Shown piece by piece: positions 1 to 8,772 of a stretch of DNA of 64,000 nt. The translations under genes were made by a program, and so were the position numbers. The stretch comes from Fibrobacter sp. UWB16 (lineage in GTDB: Bacteria > Fibrobacterota > Fibrobacteria > Fibrobacterales > Fibrobacteraceae), in the NCBI RefSeq assembly GCF_900215325.1, contig NZ_OCMS01000002.1, forward strand, positions 930,001 through 994,000, written 5' to 3'. The notes below the pieces were generated by a model. That model made no database searches. It saw only the letters and a list, made by a program, of their open reading frames with translations, and was not told the origin of the DNA. Position 1 is the stretch's first letter; each line of letters begins with the position of its first letter.

Positions 1-357
1 ACGTTCCTCATGAAAAACTCAGCACTCGAGGAATTGGGCCGCGATTACATGCGTACGGCTTTGGCTAAGGGCTTGAGCTTTAAGCAGGCTCTTGTGCGCC
101 ACGCTCTCCGCAATGCGCTTATCCCGATTGCAACCCGCCTTTCGGAAATTTGCACGCTGATGTTTGCGGGCGCTCTCCTCATCGAGAAGGTCTTTGATAT
201 CGATGGCATGGGGCTTTTGTATTATAATTCGATGGTCAATCGCGATTACAACGTGGTGATGGGGATTATCTTTCTCAGTAGCCTTATGGCGATGGTGGGT
301 CGCCTTTTCAGCGATATCCTTTATACGCTCGTTGACCCGAGAATTAAGTTCTCGTAA
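1..357 (+). CDS. ABC transporter permease, C-terminal part (YejB/DppB-like)
   Basis: The reading frame is open from the first base, so the gene begins upstream and only about the last 118 residues are seen. They carry the cytoplasmic EAA-type loop of binding-protein-dependent permeases (E-LGRDYMRTALAKGLS, then RHALRNALIPI), two membrane segments (around LMFAGALLIEKVF and VVMGIIFLSSLMAMVG) and the family ending YTLVDPRIKF. The GMGLLYY-RDYNVVMG stretch most resembles YejB-type permeases of oligopeptide/microcin C importers. It would form one half of an inner-membrane pore; the partner permease and ATPases are not in the window downstream. Substrate cannot be told. Confidence 0.85.
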   Translation, partial: TFLMKNSALEELGRDYMRTALAKGLSFKQALVRHALRNALIPIATRLSEICTLMFAGALLIEKVFDIDGMGLLYYNSMVNRDYNVVMGIIFLSSLMAMVGRLFSDILYTLVDPRIKFS

Positions 358-390
358 TTAGATTATATACCCCTAAAACCTACATTTTCT

Positions 391-420
391 TTGTCATTTT
401 CCTCTTTCTTATTGTATATT
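391..420 (+). promoter_or_regulatory. Promoter with -10 box six bases before the ATG
   Basis: TTGTCA (391-396), an 18-bp spacer and TATATT (415-420) form a sigma70-type promoter. Only AAAAGT separates the -10 box from the ATG at 427, so transcription would begin at or next to the start codon. There is no Shine-Dalgarno sequence. Confidence 0.5.
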
Positions 421-426
421 AAAAGT

Positions 427-1449
427 ATGCAAAACGATATTATTAAAATTTCTCCGAGTATTCATGAGTTTCTCTTGACTCATGGTTATACTGAAAACTT
501 TACTGTGACTCCCATTGCTGGTGCAGGCTCTGGAAGGCGTTATTTCCGTATCGCTAGCGATGAACGTAAAAGCGTCTTGCAGGTGAGTGCCGAAGTGAAT
601 GAAGATTTCAAGCACTTTGTCGAGTATTCCAAGACGTTTAGGGAATACGGCTTGCCGGTTCCGCGCGTTTATTGCGTTGACGAAGATGCTTGCCAGGTGT
701 TGCAAGAAGACTTGGGCAAACGCAGCCTTTTGGACGAAGTTTTCCCGAATGATTCGAAAGTGCTCTCTGGCAGCGCTCGTATTCTGTACCCGGAAGTGAT
801 TGACGCACTTATCCAGTGGCAGAATGCAAGCCATCAGCTCTTCAGCCATCACACCGAAATTTGGCTCCGCCGCTTTGACTTTGCCGCCCTCAAGTGGGAA
901 TCCGATTACTTTACCGAGAATTACCTCAAGCTCCACAAGGGCATTACGGAAATACCGGAATCGGTTCGCAATTTCTATTCGCTCGTGGCGGTCTCCGTCG
1001 AAGCTCAGACGAAGGTCTTGATGCATCGCGATTTCCAGAGCCAGAACATCATGGTCCGCCCGAATTCCGAAGTCGCATTTGTCGATTTCCAGGGCGCTCG
1101 TCGCGGTTCCATGTTCTATGATATCGCATCGCTCTTGTGGGATCCGTACGTGAGTCTCCCGCTTCCGATGATCAAGGACTTCTTTGAATATTGGCGCAGC
1201 CAGTACCGCGGTACAAGAATTTATACGAAGGACGATGCATGGGAAGGCTTTGTGCATGCTAGCTTGCAGCGCTTGATGCAGGCTCTCGGCGCTTATTGCT
1301 TCCTCTCCAAGGTGAAAAAGATTGAAAAGTTCGAACAGTACATTGAACCGGGCAAGGCTCAGCTCCGTGTACTGTTTGGCGAATTCAAGCAGATTGCCAA
1401 GGCTACAGATCCTGAAGTGTTCAAGTTCATGGATTGGGCGCTTCAGTAA
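427..1449 (+). CDS. APH-family phosphotransferase, COG3178/AmgK-like sugar kinase
   Basis: A 340-residue kinase-like protein. The N-terminus has a nucleotide-binding fold with GAGSGRRYFRI. The catalytic loop is MHRDFQSQNIM (H200, D202) and the metal-binding motif is VDFQGARRGSMFYDIASLLWD (around D220), the arrangement seen in COG3178 proteins such as the cell-wall sugar kinase AmgK (MurNAc/GlcNAc anomeric kinase). ATG 427 is preferred to TTG 391 because the promoter lies between them. It overlaps the next gene by one base (TAATG), so the two are probably co-translated. A MurU-type nucleotidyltransferase, the usual AmgK partner, is not adjacent, so the substrate is an inference. Confidence 0.72.
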   Translation: MQNDIIKISPSIHEFLLTHGYTENFTVTPIAGAGSGRRYFRIASDERKSVLQVSAEVNEDFKHFVEYSKTFREYGLPVPRVYCVDEDACQVLQEDLGKRSLLDEVFPNDSKVLSGSARILYPEVIDALIQWQNASHQLFSHHTEIWLRRFDFAALKWESDYFTENYLKLHKGITEIPESVRNFYSLVAVSVEAQTKVLMHRDFQSQNIMVRPNSEVAFVDFQGARRGSMFYDIASLLWDPYVSLPLPMIKDFFEYWRSQYRGTRIYTKDDAWEGFVHASLQRLMQALGAYCFLSKVKKIEKFEQYIEPGKAQLRVLFGEFKQIAKATDPEVFKFMDWALQ

Positions 1450-1871
1450 TGGCTCTCATCTATACGCGTATTTACGCGCAGCCAGTGGAGTTCAATCGTG
1501 CTTTGGGTTACGCTTATGACGCGCTTGTGAAAGGTCCTTATCCGTTCGACGCGATGTCGACATGGAAAGGGCTTTCGGAGCGTGTGGTTCAGGGCATTTA
1601 TATGGGGCAGGGGCTCTTGCTCCCGCATACGCGCGTTTCTGGCTTGCAGGAACCGTTGATGGCTTTTGTCGTCGCTCGTGAAGGCATTACGGGGATTAAA
1701 ACTCGTAATGACGAGAAGGCGCAATTTATGTGCGTGCTTCTCTCTCCGGCGGAATCGGCGATGGCGCATACGGTTACGATTGCGAATGTGGCAAAGCGCT
1801 TGCTCGACCCTGAATGGAAAGAAAAAGTCCTCGCCGTCACCGACGAGGAAGAACTAAAGAAAATGTTCTAA
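1449..1871 (+). CDS. PTS EIIA type-2 domain protein (PtsN-like)
   Basis: A 140-residue single-domain protein resembling fructose/nitrogen-type EIIA. GLLLPHTRVSGL holds the phospho-accepting histidine (H60), followed by FVVAREGI and MCVLLSPAESAMAHTVTIANVAKRLL typical of the fold. No membrane permease domain or EI/HPr is adjacent, so a regulatory (PtsN-like) rather than transport role is likely. It starts inside the stop codon of the upstream kinase-like gene (TAATG), suggesting that EIIA phosphorylation and the kinase act in the same process; that link is inference. Confidence 0.75.
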   Translation: MALIYTRIYAQPVEFNRALGYAYDALVKGPYPFDAMSTWKGLSERVVQGIYMGQGLLLPHTRVSGLQEPLMAFVVAREGITGIKTRNDEKAQFMCVLLSPAESAMAHTVTIANVAKRLLDPEWKEKVLAVTDEEELKKMF

Positions 1872-1874
1872 AGT

Positions 1875-1918
1875 GTTACTGGATCCTTCGTGGCTGCGCC
1901 ACTCAGGATGACGAAGTG
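1875..1918 (-). repeat. Dispersed GTCATCCTGA / GGATCCAG repeat, copy 1
   Basis: Read on the minus strand it starts with GTCATCCTGA, has a tight hairpin (GTGGC, 3-base loop, GCCAC) and ends GAAGGATCCAG. A second copy with the same outer parts but a different hairpin is at 59887-59927 on the plus strand. It sits between two convergent genes. Confidence 0.6.
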
Positions 1919-1921
1919 CAT

Positions 1922-3352
1922 TTACCATTGTACGCTACCGACGGCATAAGCGCGGTAGCCTTTAAAGTCTCCGAAGAATCTTGTGTAGCTTGTTCTAAAG
2001 CTGAACCATTCCCACGGAGTTAAGCTCAATGTCAATCCAAGTTCTTTGTAGCGGAGAGTCGTCTCTTCGTTCAGGAACTTTTTGTCCATGGCGCTTTCGG
2101 GCGTGTGCAAATCCTTGATGTTTCCGCCGAAGGCGGTGTCTTTGGCGACAGCGCCAAAGAAGAGCGTAGCCTTGATAAAGTTGTATGTGGCGGTCAATTC
2201 GGTATGGACTTCTTGGCTGTTTGGGCCGAGGTCACAACCAAGGCTTTGGGCGTAGCTCGCGTACGTGTAAGCGTTCCCTTTGTGATGCGTATAAACCCAG
2301 GGCTCAATGCGCGTGTATTCAAACATCCAGTTGAGATTCACAGGGCCAATTTCAAAGTTGTCGCGAGCGACGCCGAGCGTTGTGGCCCACTTGTTGCCCC
2401 ACCAACTATCGTCAAACATGCTTGTCGGGGATTTCATATCATCCCACAAAAGTTCAGCGTAAAATTCCCAATTCGGGAGAGTTTTCACGCTCAAGTCAAA
2501 AGCCAGTGAGATGTTGTCCTGATCGCCTTGCAAGTGTTCCTGAAAAACGTAAGGGATGAAGGGGAGAACGTAAGCCCATTCAAATTCGCGGCCCGTGCTA
2601 TCGCTATCGGGGTTCGGATTTGTACCAGCCGCTTCGGTGGTGGTGCCGTAAAGCGACGTTTCTGAAATGCCAAGTGTGATTTCTTTCGGGAGGTTCAAGT
2701 TCAGGCGGTGCGCATGGAAATACTTGCCAAAGTTCTTCTTTTCGTAGAGTTTGGCGGCATACTGCGTGTATTCAATAGGGCCTAATGTGAACTGGTAACC
2801 AAAATAAGGAGTCGGGGCTGCATCGGGAATGCGGCTGGAGCTATCTTGCCATGGTCGGTAAAAATTGCGTTCTCCACGTAAAATCACGTGGTTACGGCGG
2901 GCAGGCCCCCATTCCAAAAAGTCAAATCCAGCGAGCAACTTGACCGGCTCAAGATTGTAGCTCACGTTTGCGGCGAAGAGGTCCCAAGTGCGTTTGCGTT
3001 CGCTTTGCTTGTTGTAGGGGATTCCTTCGTCGGGATTGTAGTAATTGAAATTGATGTAACGGTTTGTGTAGTCCGTGTTGACTTTGACACGGGTGTCAAA
3101 CAGGAACGCGTCGGTAAATTTACCGCTTGCGAAAAGGCGTATGGACATGGAATTGTCGTAATGCGTTTTCGCCTTGCTGAGATTCGTGACAGCAAGAGAA
3201 TCCAGGAGCTGGACGTTGATGTTCAACTCTTTGGTATGCGCCGAATCGGCAAAGGTAATGTGGTGTGGCATGTCGACCGGATGCGCCGAGCAGGTGAGTG
3301 CGGTTCCAAAGATAATGCTAAGAATAGACGGGGTCTTGTGCCACGATTGCAT
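1922..3352 (-). CDS. Outer-membrane beta-barrel protein, Wzi/capsule-assembly-like
   Basis: A 476-residue exported protein: MQSWHKTPSILSIIFGTALTCSA is a signal peptide, and the rest is alternating aromatic/polar strands ending in YAVGSVQW, as in outer-membrane barrels. Segments such as LLAGFDFLEWGPARRNHVILRG resemble Wzi-family capsule-assembly barrels. ATG 3352 was chosen over an upstream ATG at 3430 because it overlaps the stop of the preceding gene (TAATG) and starts directly with the signal peptide. It is the last gene of a reverse-strand cluster with a MauE/DoxX-like membrane protein and a small TM protein. Substrate unknown. Confidence 0.65.
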   Translation of the reverse strand: MQSWHKTPSILSIIFGTALTCSAHPVDMPHHITFADSAHTKELNINVQLLDSLAVTNLSKAKTHYDNSMSIRLFASGKFTDAFLFDTRVKVNTDYTNRYINFNYYNPDEGIPYNKQSERKRTWDLFAANVSYNLEPVKLLAGFDFLEWGPARRNHVILRGERNFYRPWQDSSSRIPDAAPTPYFGYQFTLGPIEYTQYAAKLYEKKNFGKYFHAHRLNLNLPKEITLGISETSLYGTTTEAAGTNPNPDSDSTGREFEWAYVLPFIPYVFQEHLQGDQDNISLAFDLSVKTLPNWEFYAELLWDDMKSPTSMFDDSWWGNKWATTLGVARDNFEIGPVNLNWMFEYTRIEPWVYTHHKGNAYTYASYAQSLGCDLGPNSQEVHTELTATYNFIKATLFFGAVAKDTAFGGNIKDLHTPESAMDKKFLNEETTLRYKELGLTLSLTPWEWFSFRTSYTRFFGDFKGYRAYAVGSVQW

Positions 3353-4071
3353 TACTTCACTTCCTTGTCTTTTTTCCAGATGCCGATGATGCTCTTGTTC
3401 TTGCGGAAGGCAAGCCATAGAGTCGGCCAAATGAGGATGAGGTCACGGATGAGGCTAGTCCAGGCTTCTGCCTTATCCTGTGCGCCTTCGAGTTCAAAGC
3501 AACCGCAGGTGATGCCGAGGTCATTCCACAGCGCCCAGGCGAGTGCGATGATGAAGCTTACAAACATCCAGAAAATCGCAAATGCGGATTCGCGGACAAA
3601 CGGCGACACGATCATCGCAAGCCCGAACCAGAATTCAAATTGCGGGTACACGAGTGCAAAGAAGTTGTTCACGAAGTCGAGGTGCAATGCCGAGAAAAAC
3701 TGGTACTGCGCAACGAGCGTTGCAAACTGGTGCGGGTCCTGGATCTTGAAAATGGAGGCGAAAATGAACATGCCGCCAATGCCGATGCGGCAAAGCGTTT
3801 CGAGAGCGCGGATGGCGAAATCCTTTTGAATCTTGATGGCAGGGAAGATGAGTGCGCAAGCGAGAACGATGGCGCCAACGCCAACGTGGATGTTGTAGCG
3901 GTATGCCTTTGGCCAAATGTCGAGGAGCCATTCTTGGTCGGTGAATGTGAGAATCGTTTCGGGGAAGCTGATTTCGGCAACGCCGACGGTCACGAAGAAT
4001 GTCGCCACGAGAAGGAGAACGCCCGCGATAATGGTCTTCTTGAGATTTTCTTTTTCAAAACATGCAATCAT
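3352..4071 (-). CDS. MauE/DoxX-family integral membrane protein
   Basis: A 239-residue membrane protein with about six hydrophobic segments. The core IGIGGMFIFASIFKIQDPHQFA-VAQYQF and the WNDLGITCGCFEL motif match the MauE/DoxX group, whose Cys-Gly-Cys motif is linked to disulfide/redox maturation at the inner membrane. An AAGGAG Shine-Dalgarno precedes the ATG; the upstream small gene ends 9 bp away and the downstream barrel gene overlaps by one base, so the three form an operon. Whether it supplies reducing power to an envelope protein is inference. Confidence 0.7.
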   Translation of the reverse strand: MIACFEKENLKKTIIAGVLLLVATFFVTVGVAEISFPETILTFTDQEWLLDIWPKAYRYNIHVGVGAIVLACALIFPAIKIQKDFAIRALETLCRIGIGGMFIFASIFKIQDPHQFATLVAQYQFFSALHLDFVNNFFALVYPQFEFWFGLAMIVSPFVRESAFAIFWMFVSFIIALAWALWNDLGITCGCFELEGAQDKAEAWTSLIRDLILIWPTLWLAFRKNKSIIGIWKKDKEVK

Positions 4072-4080
4072 GGGAACTCC

Positions 4081-4275
4081 TTAAAGAATGTCTGCCGGCT
4101 TTTCGAGGACATCTTGGGTGCCAATCCAATCGACGGATTTGGCGTCATCGACGCGGATGTTGTTGATGATGGCAAGTGCGATGCTGAATGCGGCAATGCC
4201 GAGCAGGACAATCCAATTTAAGGACTTGAGGTAGACGAGAATGTCTTGATAAATCTTCTGAATTTTTTCTTTCAT
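4081..4275 (-). CDS. Small single-pass membrane protein
   Basis: A 64-residue protein with one membrane helix (LNWIVLLGIAAFSIALAIIN) followed by a short charged tail ending DVLEKPADIL. I do not recognise the family. It lies 9 bp upstream of the MauE/DoxX-like gene and reads in the same direction, so it probably belongs to the same membrane assembly. ATG 4275 is preferred over TTG 4284. There is no Shine-Dalgarno; a TATATT box ends 7 bases before the ATG, so expression may be from a leaderless transcript or by read-through of the metG terminator. Confidence 0.55.
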   Translation of the reverse strand: MKEKIQKIYQDILVYLKSLNWIVLLGIAAFSIALAIINNIRVDDAKSVDWIGTQDVLEKPADIL

Positions 4276-4289
4276 GTTGTTCAATATAC

Positions 4290-4318
4290 AAAAAAAGAAC
4301 CCACCGTTTGGCGGGCTC
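4290..4318 (-). terminator. Rho-independent terminator after metG
   Basis: On the minus strand GAGCCCGCC, loop AAAC, GGTGGGTTC form a 9-bp stem (two G-U pairs), followed by seven Ts. It lies between the metG stop and the small membrane gene. Confidence 0.75.
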
Positions 4319-4338
4319 TCTTTCGTTCTTTCTATTAA

Positions 4339-6411
4339 CTAGTGAATTCCAGCGCCGTCAGCGACGTCGCAGGTCACCGGCTTGCCGTTCACTTCGAGAG
4401 CTATTTCGCCGCAGAACACAGCGCCACCCTTTGCGGTAAGGGCAATCTTTTCGAAGTCTTTGACCTTGAGCTCGCGCGGTTCGCTCGGGGTAACACCCTT
4501 GAACAAAGCACGGTCACCCGGCTTGGCGTCTTCCGGAACGCTTACGAGTCTGCACTTGTGCGTTTCCGGTTCGAGGTCGCCTGCAAAGAGCATGCCTTGG
4601 CTCATGATGCCACGGAGGGCACTCGGTTTCAAATTTGCGAACAAGAGAATCTTGCGGTCCTGGAGTTCGTTTGCCAGGTAGCTGCTCTTAAGGCCACTGC
4701 AAATCGTGCGGAGTTCGCCTTCGCCTGCATCGACCTTGAGTACGTACAAGCTGCTTGCGTCCGGATGGTCGGCGACTTCCTTAATTTGTGCAACACGGAG
4801 GTCCATAGCGGCCGGAACGTCTGCTGCCATAAGCGGCTTGTTCTGCTTCGGCTTGGCCTGCTGCGGTTCAGCCTTCTTGACTTCTTCTTCAATGCGCGGG
4901 AAGAGCGGCTTGCCTTCGCCGAACTTTTCGCCACCCTTAAGGATGCCCCACACGAGGTCGTTCTGGTCGGTGAACTTGCTACCGATCATGGCGAGACCTT
5001 CTTCGCTCTTGCCCGGGATGACCGGCCAGAGCATGCTGAGCGAGAGACGCACTGCTTCAGCAGAAATGTAAAGCACTGTTGCAAGTTCGTCCTTCTTGGA
5101 TTCATCCTTGGCGAGCTTCCACGGAGCCTTGATTTCGAGGTAGCGGTTGATGCTGCGGACGAGCGTCATGATTTCTTCGACGACCTGGGAAAGCTTGACC
5201 TGCGGAACCCATTCCATCACGTTTGTGCGGACGCGGTTTGCAATCGTAATCACTTCGTTTGCGGCATCGTCGAGAGCGTTCGGAGCCGGGAGTACGCCGC
5301 CGAAGTTCGTGAGCACCAAGCGGTGGACGCGGTTCAAGACGTTACCGAGGTCGTTAGCAAGGTCACTGTTGATGCGGCGGACAAAGCCTTCATGTGTGAA
5401 GTTCGCGTCTTGACCGACAACCATTTCTCGAGCGAGGAAGTAGCGGAACGCGTCGATGCCATACTTTTCCATGTAGTCCATCGGGTTCACTACGTTGCCT
5501 GCGGACTTGCTCATCTTTTCGCCACCGTTCACGAGCCACCAGCCGTGGGCGAGGATGTGCTGCGGGAGCGGAATGTCGAGAGCCATGAGCATGGTCGGCC
5601 AATAGACGCTATGAGTTGTCAAAATGTCCTTACCGATGAGGTGGTAAGAGGCGGGCCAAATCGGAGTGCCGTCAGCATAAGTCTTGTGGAAGGCGGTGGA
5701 GGCGCTCACGTAGTTGAGGAGAGCGTCAAACCAAACGTAAGTCACGTAGTCCGGGTCGAACGGCAGCGGAATGCCCCAGCTGAGGCGGATCTTCGGACGG
5801 CTGATGCAGAGGTCGTTCAGCGGCTGGCGGAGGAATCCGCGGATTTCGTTCCAGCGGTAGTCCGGCACAATCCAGTCCTTGTGGCTTTCCAAGAAGTCAA
5901 TCAACTTCTGCTGGTAAGAACCCATCTTGAAGAAGTAGTTCTTTTCCTTGAGCCATTCCACCGGGCGGTGGCTGATCGGATCGCACTTGTTTTCGTCGAG
6001 TTCGTCTTCGCTGAAGAAGCGTTCTTCGCCAACGGAGTACCAGCCTTCGTATTCCTTCGAGTAAATTTCACCCTTGTCCCAGAGCTTCTGCAAACATTCC
6101 TGCACAAAAGCCTTGTGTTCCGGCATCGTCGTGCGGATGAAGAAGTCGTTCTGGATGTTCATCTTCTTCCAGAGGTCTTCGAAGCGGTGGTAGTATTCGT
6201 CCACGTGTTCCTGCGGAGTCACGTTACGCTTGGCGGCAGCGCGCTGCACCTTCTGGCCGTGTTCGTCGGTACCGGTCAAGAAGAATGTCTGGTAGCCGAT
6301 GATCTTGTGGAAGCGGGTAAGGATATCTGCAAGAACGGTCGTGTAGGAATGCCCGATATGCGGGGCATCATTGACGTAATAAATCGGAGTGGTGACGTAA
6401 AATTTTTTCAT
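4339..6411 (-). CDS. metG: Methionyl-tRNA synthetase
   Basis: A 690-residue class I synthetase that charges tRNA-Met. It has the HIGH-type motif PHIGHSY (residues 17-23), GTDEHGQKVQ near 48, and KMSKS near 297. The insert YSVGEERFFSEDEL lacks the cysteine knuckle, so this is the zinc-free form. Residues from about 530 form the C-terminal tRNA-binding (Trbp111-like) domain (DLRVAQIKEVADHPDASSLY). ATG 6411 begins with the conserved MKKFYVTTPIYYVND; an ATG 12 codons upstream is not supported. TTGCCG, 17 bp, TAAATT stands 7 bases before this ATG with no Shine-Dalgarno, suggesting a leaderless message. Confidence 0.95.
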   Translation of the reverse strand: MKKFYVTTPIYYVNDAPHIGHSYTTVLADILTRFHKIIGYQTFFLTGTDEHGQKVQRAAAKRNVTPQEHVDEYYHRFEDLWKKMNIQNDFFIRTTMPEHKAFVQECLQKLWDKGEIYSKEYEGWYSVGEERFFSEDELDENKCDPISHRPVEWLKEKNYFFKMGSYQQKLIDFLESHKDWIVPDYRWNEIRGFLRQPLNDLCISRPKIRLSWGIPLPFDPDYVTYVWFDALLNYVSASTAFHKTYADGTPIWPASYHLIGKDILTTHSVYWPTMLMALDIPLPQHILAHGWWLVNGGEKMSKSAGNVVNPMDYMEKYGIDAFRYFLAREMVVGQDANFTHEGFVRRINSDLANDLGNVLNRVHRLVLTNFGGVLPAPNALDDAANEVITIANRVRTNVMEWVPQVKLSQVVEEIMTLVRSINRYLEIKAPWKLAKDESKKDELATVLYISAEAVRLSLSMLWPVIPGKSEEGLAMIGSKFTDQNDLVWGILKGGEKFGEGKPLFPRIEEEVKKAEPQQAKPKQNKPLMAADVPAAMDLRVAQIKEVADHPDASSLYVLKVDAGEGELRTICSGLKSSYLANELQDRKILLFANLKPSALRGIMSQGMLFAGDLEPETHKCRLVSVPEDAKPGDRALFKGVTPSEPRELKVKDFEKIALTAKGGAVFCGEIALEVNGKPVTCDVADGAGIH

Positions 6412-6458
6412 GGCTACAAATTTAGTAAAAGGCGAGTGCCGCGGCAAAAGTGCGCAAA

Positions 6459-6579
6459 GCTAGAAAGCGCAAAAACTTGTTTTTGCATTTTCTAGCTGAA
6501 GCCACGGACGTCGTAGACGTCAAAGTAACTTGTTACTTTGACATGGTCGAGCCGTACTAAATGCATCCCGAAGGGATGC
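6459..6579. repeat. Cluster of four tight inverted repeats between divergent genes
   Basis: In sequence: an imperfect hairpin with outer arms GCTAGAAA/TTTCTAGC (6459-6496); GACGTC-gta-GACGTC (6507-6521); CAAAGTAAC-tt-GTTACTTTG (6521-6540); GCATCCC-gaa-GGGATGC (6563-6579). They fill the space between divergent metG and the nitroreductase gene, where promoters should be, so they could be operators or DNA hairpins. Similar clusters recur elsewhere in the window. Confidence 0.6.
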
Positions 6580-6627
6580 AAATATAGTAAAATTGCTTAT
6601 ATTATTACTATAAAACCAGAGGTACAT

Positions 6628-7149
6628 ATGTCATTTATTGATTTGGCAAGAAATCGTTATAGTTGCCGTGCTTTTAGCACGCAGGATGTTGAACCCGAAA
6701 AATTGATGCAGGTGCTCGAAGCGGGCCGTATCGCACCGACGGCGGTAAACGGTCAACCGGTGTTTATCAAGGTGCTCCAGTCGCCCGAAGCGCTCAAGAA
6801 AATTCGTGGTATCACGCGTATGGCATATAACGCTCCTGTGGTGCTTATGGTCTGCTATGATGACAATAAGGTTTACACTCCGACAACGTACATGGATAGC
6901 TTTAAGAGTGGCATCATGGATTCTAGCATTGTCGCGACTTCGATGATGATGCAGGCGACCGACCTCGGGCTTGCAACTCTTTGGGCTCGTGGTTTCAATG
7001 CTGCTCACATTGAACATGAATTTGGTTTTGAACCGAACATCAAGCTTGCTTGCCTTTTGGACATTGGCTATGCCGACCCGCAGAACGGTGTGCCGTCACC
7101 TCGTCATGACGTGCGCAAGCCGATGAATGAATTTGCCGAAAAGCTTTAA
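6628..7149 (+). CDS. Nitroreductase-family flavoprotein
   Basis: A 173-residue FMN-dependent oxidoreductase of the nitroreductase fold. MSFIDLARNRYSCRAFSTQDVEPEKL is the typical N-terminus with the FMN-binding RYSCR, then GRIAPTAVNGQP, and the C-terminal LATLWARGF and LLDIGYADPQNGV. It is short for the family, as are the nitroreductase-like proteins of many anaerobes. The start at 6628 is set by an AGAGG Shine-Dalgarno. The electron acceptor cannot be told; it is separated from its neighbours and may be a single-gene unit. Confidence 0.85.
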   Translation: MSFIDLARNRYSCRAFSTQDVEPEKLMQVLEAGRIAPTAVNGQPVFIKVLQSPEALKKIRGITRMAYNAPVVLMVCYDDNKVYTPTTYMDSFKSGIMDSSIVATSMMMQATDLGLATLWARGFNAAHIEHEFGFEPNIKLACLLDIGYADPQNGVPSPRHDVRKPMNEFAEKL

Positions 7150-7181
7150 TACGGGCAAAAATTTGCAATTATAGAGGGGTT

Positions 7182-8765
7182 ATGAATAAGCTAAAGTACT
7201 TGTTGCCTTTGGTTGTTTTTGGTGTGTTTTCTTGTTCTGGGAAACTGCCTCAAGTTGAAGGTCGTTTGAATGCTTTGGCTTTGCCTCGGAGCGTCGTTGT
7301 CGTTTACGAAAACGATGTCCATTGCAATATGGACGGCTATGCAAAATTTGCGGGTCTTCGCGATGCAATTGCTGATACGGCTGATGTCTTGACTGTTTCG
7401 TCTGGTGATTTTTTGCAGGGCGGTGCGATGGGGAGCTTCTCTCGTGGCGGCTATGTTGTAGCGCTCATGAATGCTGTCGGTTACGATGTCGTGACGCTTG
7501 GTAACCATGAATTTGATTATAAGATTCCTCGCTTGATGGAACTTTCGGACTCCATGAACGCAGCAATCGTTTGTGCGAACCTTGTGCAGAAAGGAACTTT
7601 GACGCCGCTGTTTAAGCCTTACATTCTAAAGCAGATTGGCTCCAAGAAAATTGCTTTTGTCGGAGTGCTGACACCACAAACTCTAGTGGGGGAGTCTTAT
7701 GCATTTACGGATGAATCGCTAAAGACTTTGTACGATATTCCTACAAAGGAAATTTTCAATTTAGTGCAGTCGGCGGTTGATGATGCGCGTAAAGCAGGCG
7801 CAGATTACGTGATTTTGCTTTCGCACTTGGGGCTTGTGCCGCCGGTGAGTTCTGTTGAAGTTGTTCAGAAAACGACGGGGATTGACGCTGTGCTGGACGG
7901 GCATTCGCATAGTGTTGTTGGCGAAGAGTTTATTGCAAACGCCAATGGCGACAGCGTTCTTGTTTCGCAGACGGGAACGAAATTCCAGAATGTCGGGGTG
8001 CTGGATATAACTCGCCATGGAAAATTTCATTCTCGGTTGATTCCGATGGATGGCGTCGTTGCGGTGAACCGTAAAGTTGCTGCTGTTTACGATAGCTTGC
8101 TTGCATTGACTGCCGCCGATTTGCAGAAAGTTGTCTCGAATACGAAATTTGAATTGACAATTAATGGCGATGATGGAAAACGCTTGGTTCGCAAAGGCGA
8201 AACGAACTTGGGCGACTTGGCGGCCGATGCCATGCGTTTCTCTGTGGGGGCGCAAATTGGAATCGAAAATGGCGGGAGTGTCCGCGTGACGATTCCTGCG
8301 GGCTCTGTGAAATATCAAGACATTTTGAACGTGATGCCTTTTGGAAATGGCATCTGCTTGATTCGTGCGACTGGGCGCCAAATTAAGGAGGCGCTTGCAC
8401 AAGGCGCTTCGAAATTGCCTGAGGAATCCGGCGGATTCTTGCACGTCTCGGGACTCCGCTATACGGTTGTTGTGGATGCGAAAAATGGTGGCGGAGCTGC
8501 GCAAGTACGCATTGAAAATGTGCAGGTAGAGACTGAAAACGGCTTTGTCGCTATTGACGAGGATGCTCTCTATACGGTCGGATTGTCGTCTTATGTGGCG
8601 TATGAGGGCGGTGAAATTACAGCCTTCCGCGGAAGTGAAATCATTATGGATAAGGTGATGACCGATGATGAAGCGATGGTGAAATTCTTGAAAAGTTTGG
8701 GCGACGAAATCCCCAAAGCTTACCGAAAGCCGCAAGGGAGGATTGCGGTGAAAAATATTCTGTAG
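7182..8765 (+). CDS. Lipoprotein metallophosphatase / 5'-nucleotidase (UshA-like)
   Basis: A 527-residue lipoprotein (lipobox LVVFGVFSC, Cys18) with the calcineurin-like metallophosphatase domain: YENDVHCNMDG, SSGDFLQGG, TLGNHEFDY and DGHSHSVV supply the metal ligands. The C-terminal half is the 5'-nucleotidase substrate domain (NLGDLAADAMR, IGIENGGSVR, MPFGNGICLI). It would release nucleosides and phosphate outside the inner membrane. The start follows an AGAGGGG Shine-Dalgarno. A partial, decayed copy of its last codons lies about 75 bp downstream. Confidence 0.88.
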   Translation: MNKLKYLLPLVVFGVFSCSGKLPQVEGRLNALALPRSVVVVYENDVHCNMDGYAKFAGLRDAIADTADVLTVSSGDFLQGGAMGSFSRGGYVVALMNAVGYDVVTLGNHEFDYKIPRLMELSDSMNAAIVCANLVQKGTLTPLFKPYILKQIGSKKIAFVGVLTPQTLVGESYAFTDESLKTLYDIPTKEIFNLVQSAVDDARKAGADYVILLSHLGLVPPVSSVEVVQKTTGIDAVLDGHSHSVVGEEFIANANGDSVLVSQTGTKFQNVGVLDITRHGKFHSRLIPMDGVVAVNRKVAAVYDSLLALTAADLQKVVSNTKFELTINGDDGKRLVRKGETNLGDLAADAMRFSVGAQIGIENGGSVRVTIPAGSVKYQDILNVMPFGNGICLIRATGRQIKEALAQGASKLPEESGGFLHVSGLRYTVVVDAKNGGGAAQVRIENVQVETENGFVAIDEDALYTVGLSSYVAYEGGEITAFRGSEIIMDKVMTDDEAMVKFLKSLGDEIPKAYRKPQGRIAVKNIL

Positions 8766-8772
8766 ATTTTTT

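Noticed and set aside
1922-3430. Start of the Wzi-like gene at ATG 3430
   Set aside because: The 26 extra residues lie inside the MauE/DoxX-like gene and delay the signal peptide; ATG 3352 with the TAATG overlap is better.
4342-6495. A 717-codon open frame opposite metG
   Set aside because: Antisense shadow of metG, no recognisable domain, no ribosome-binding site.
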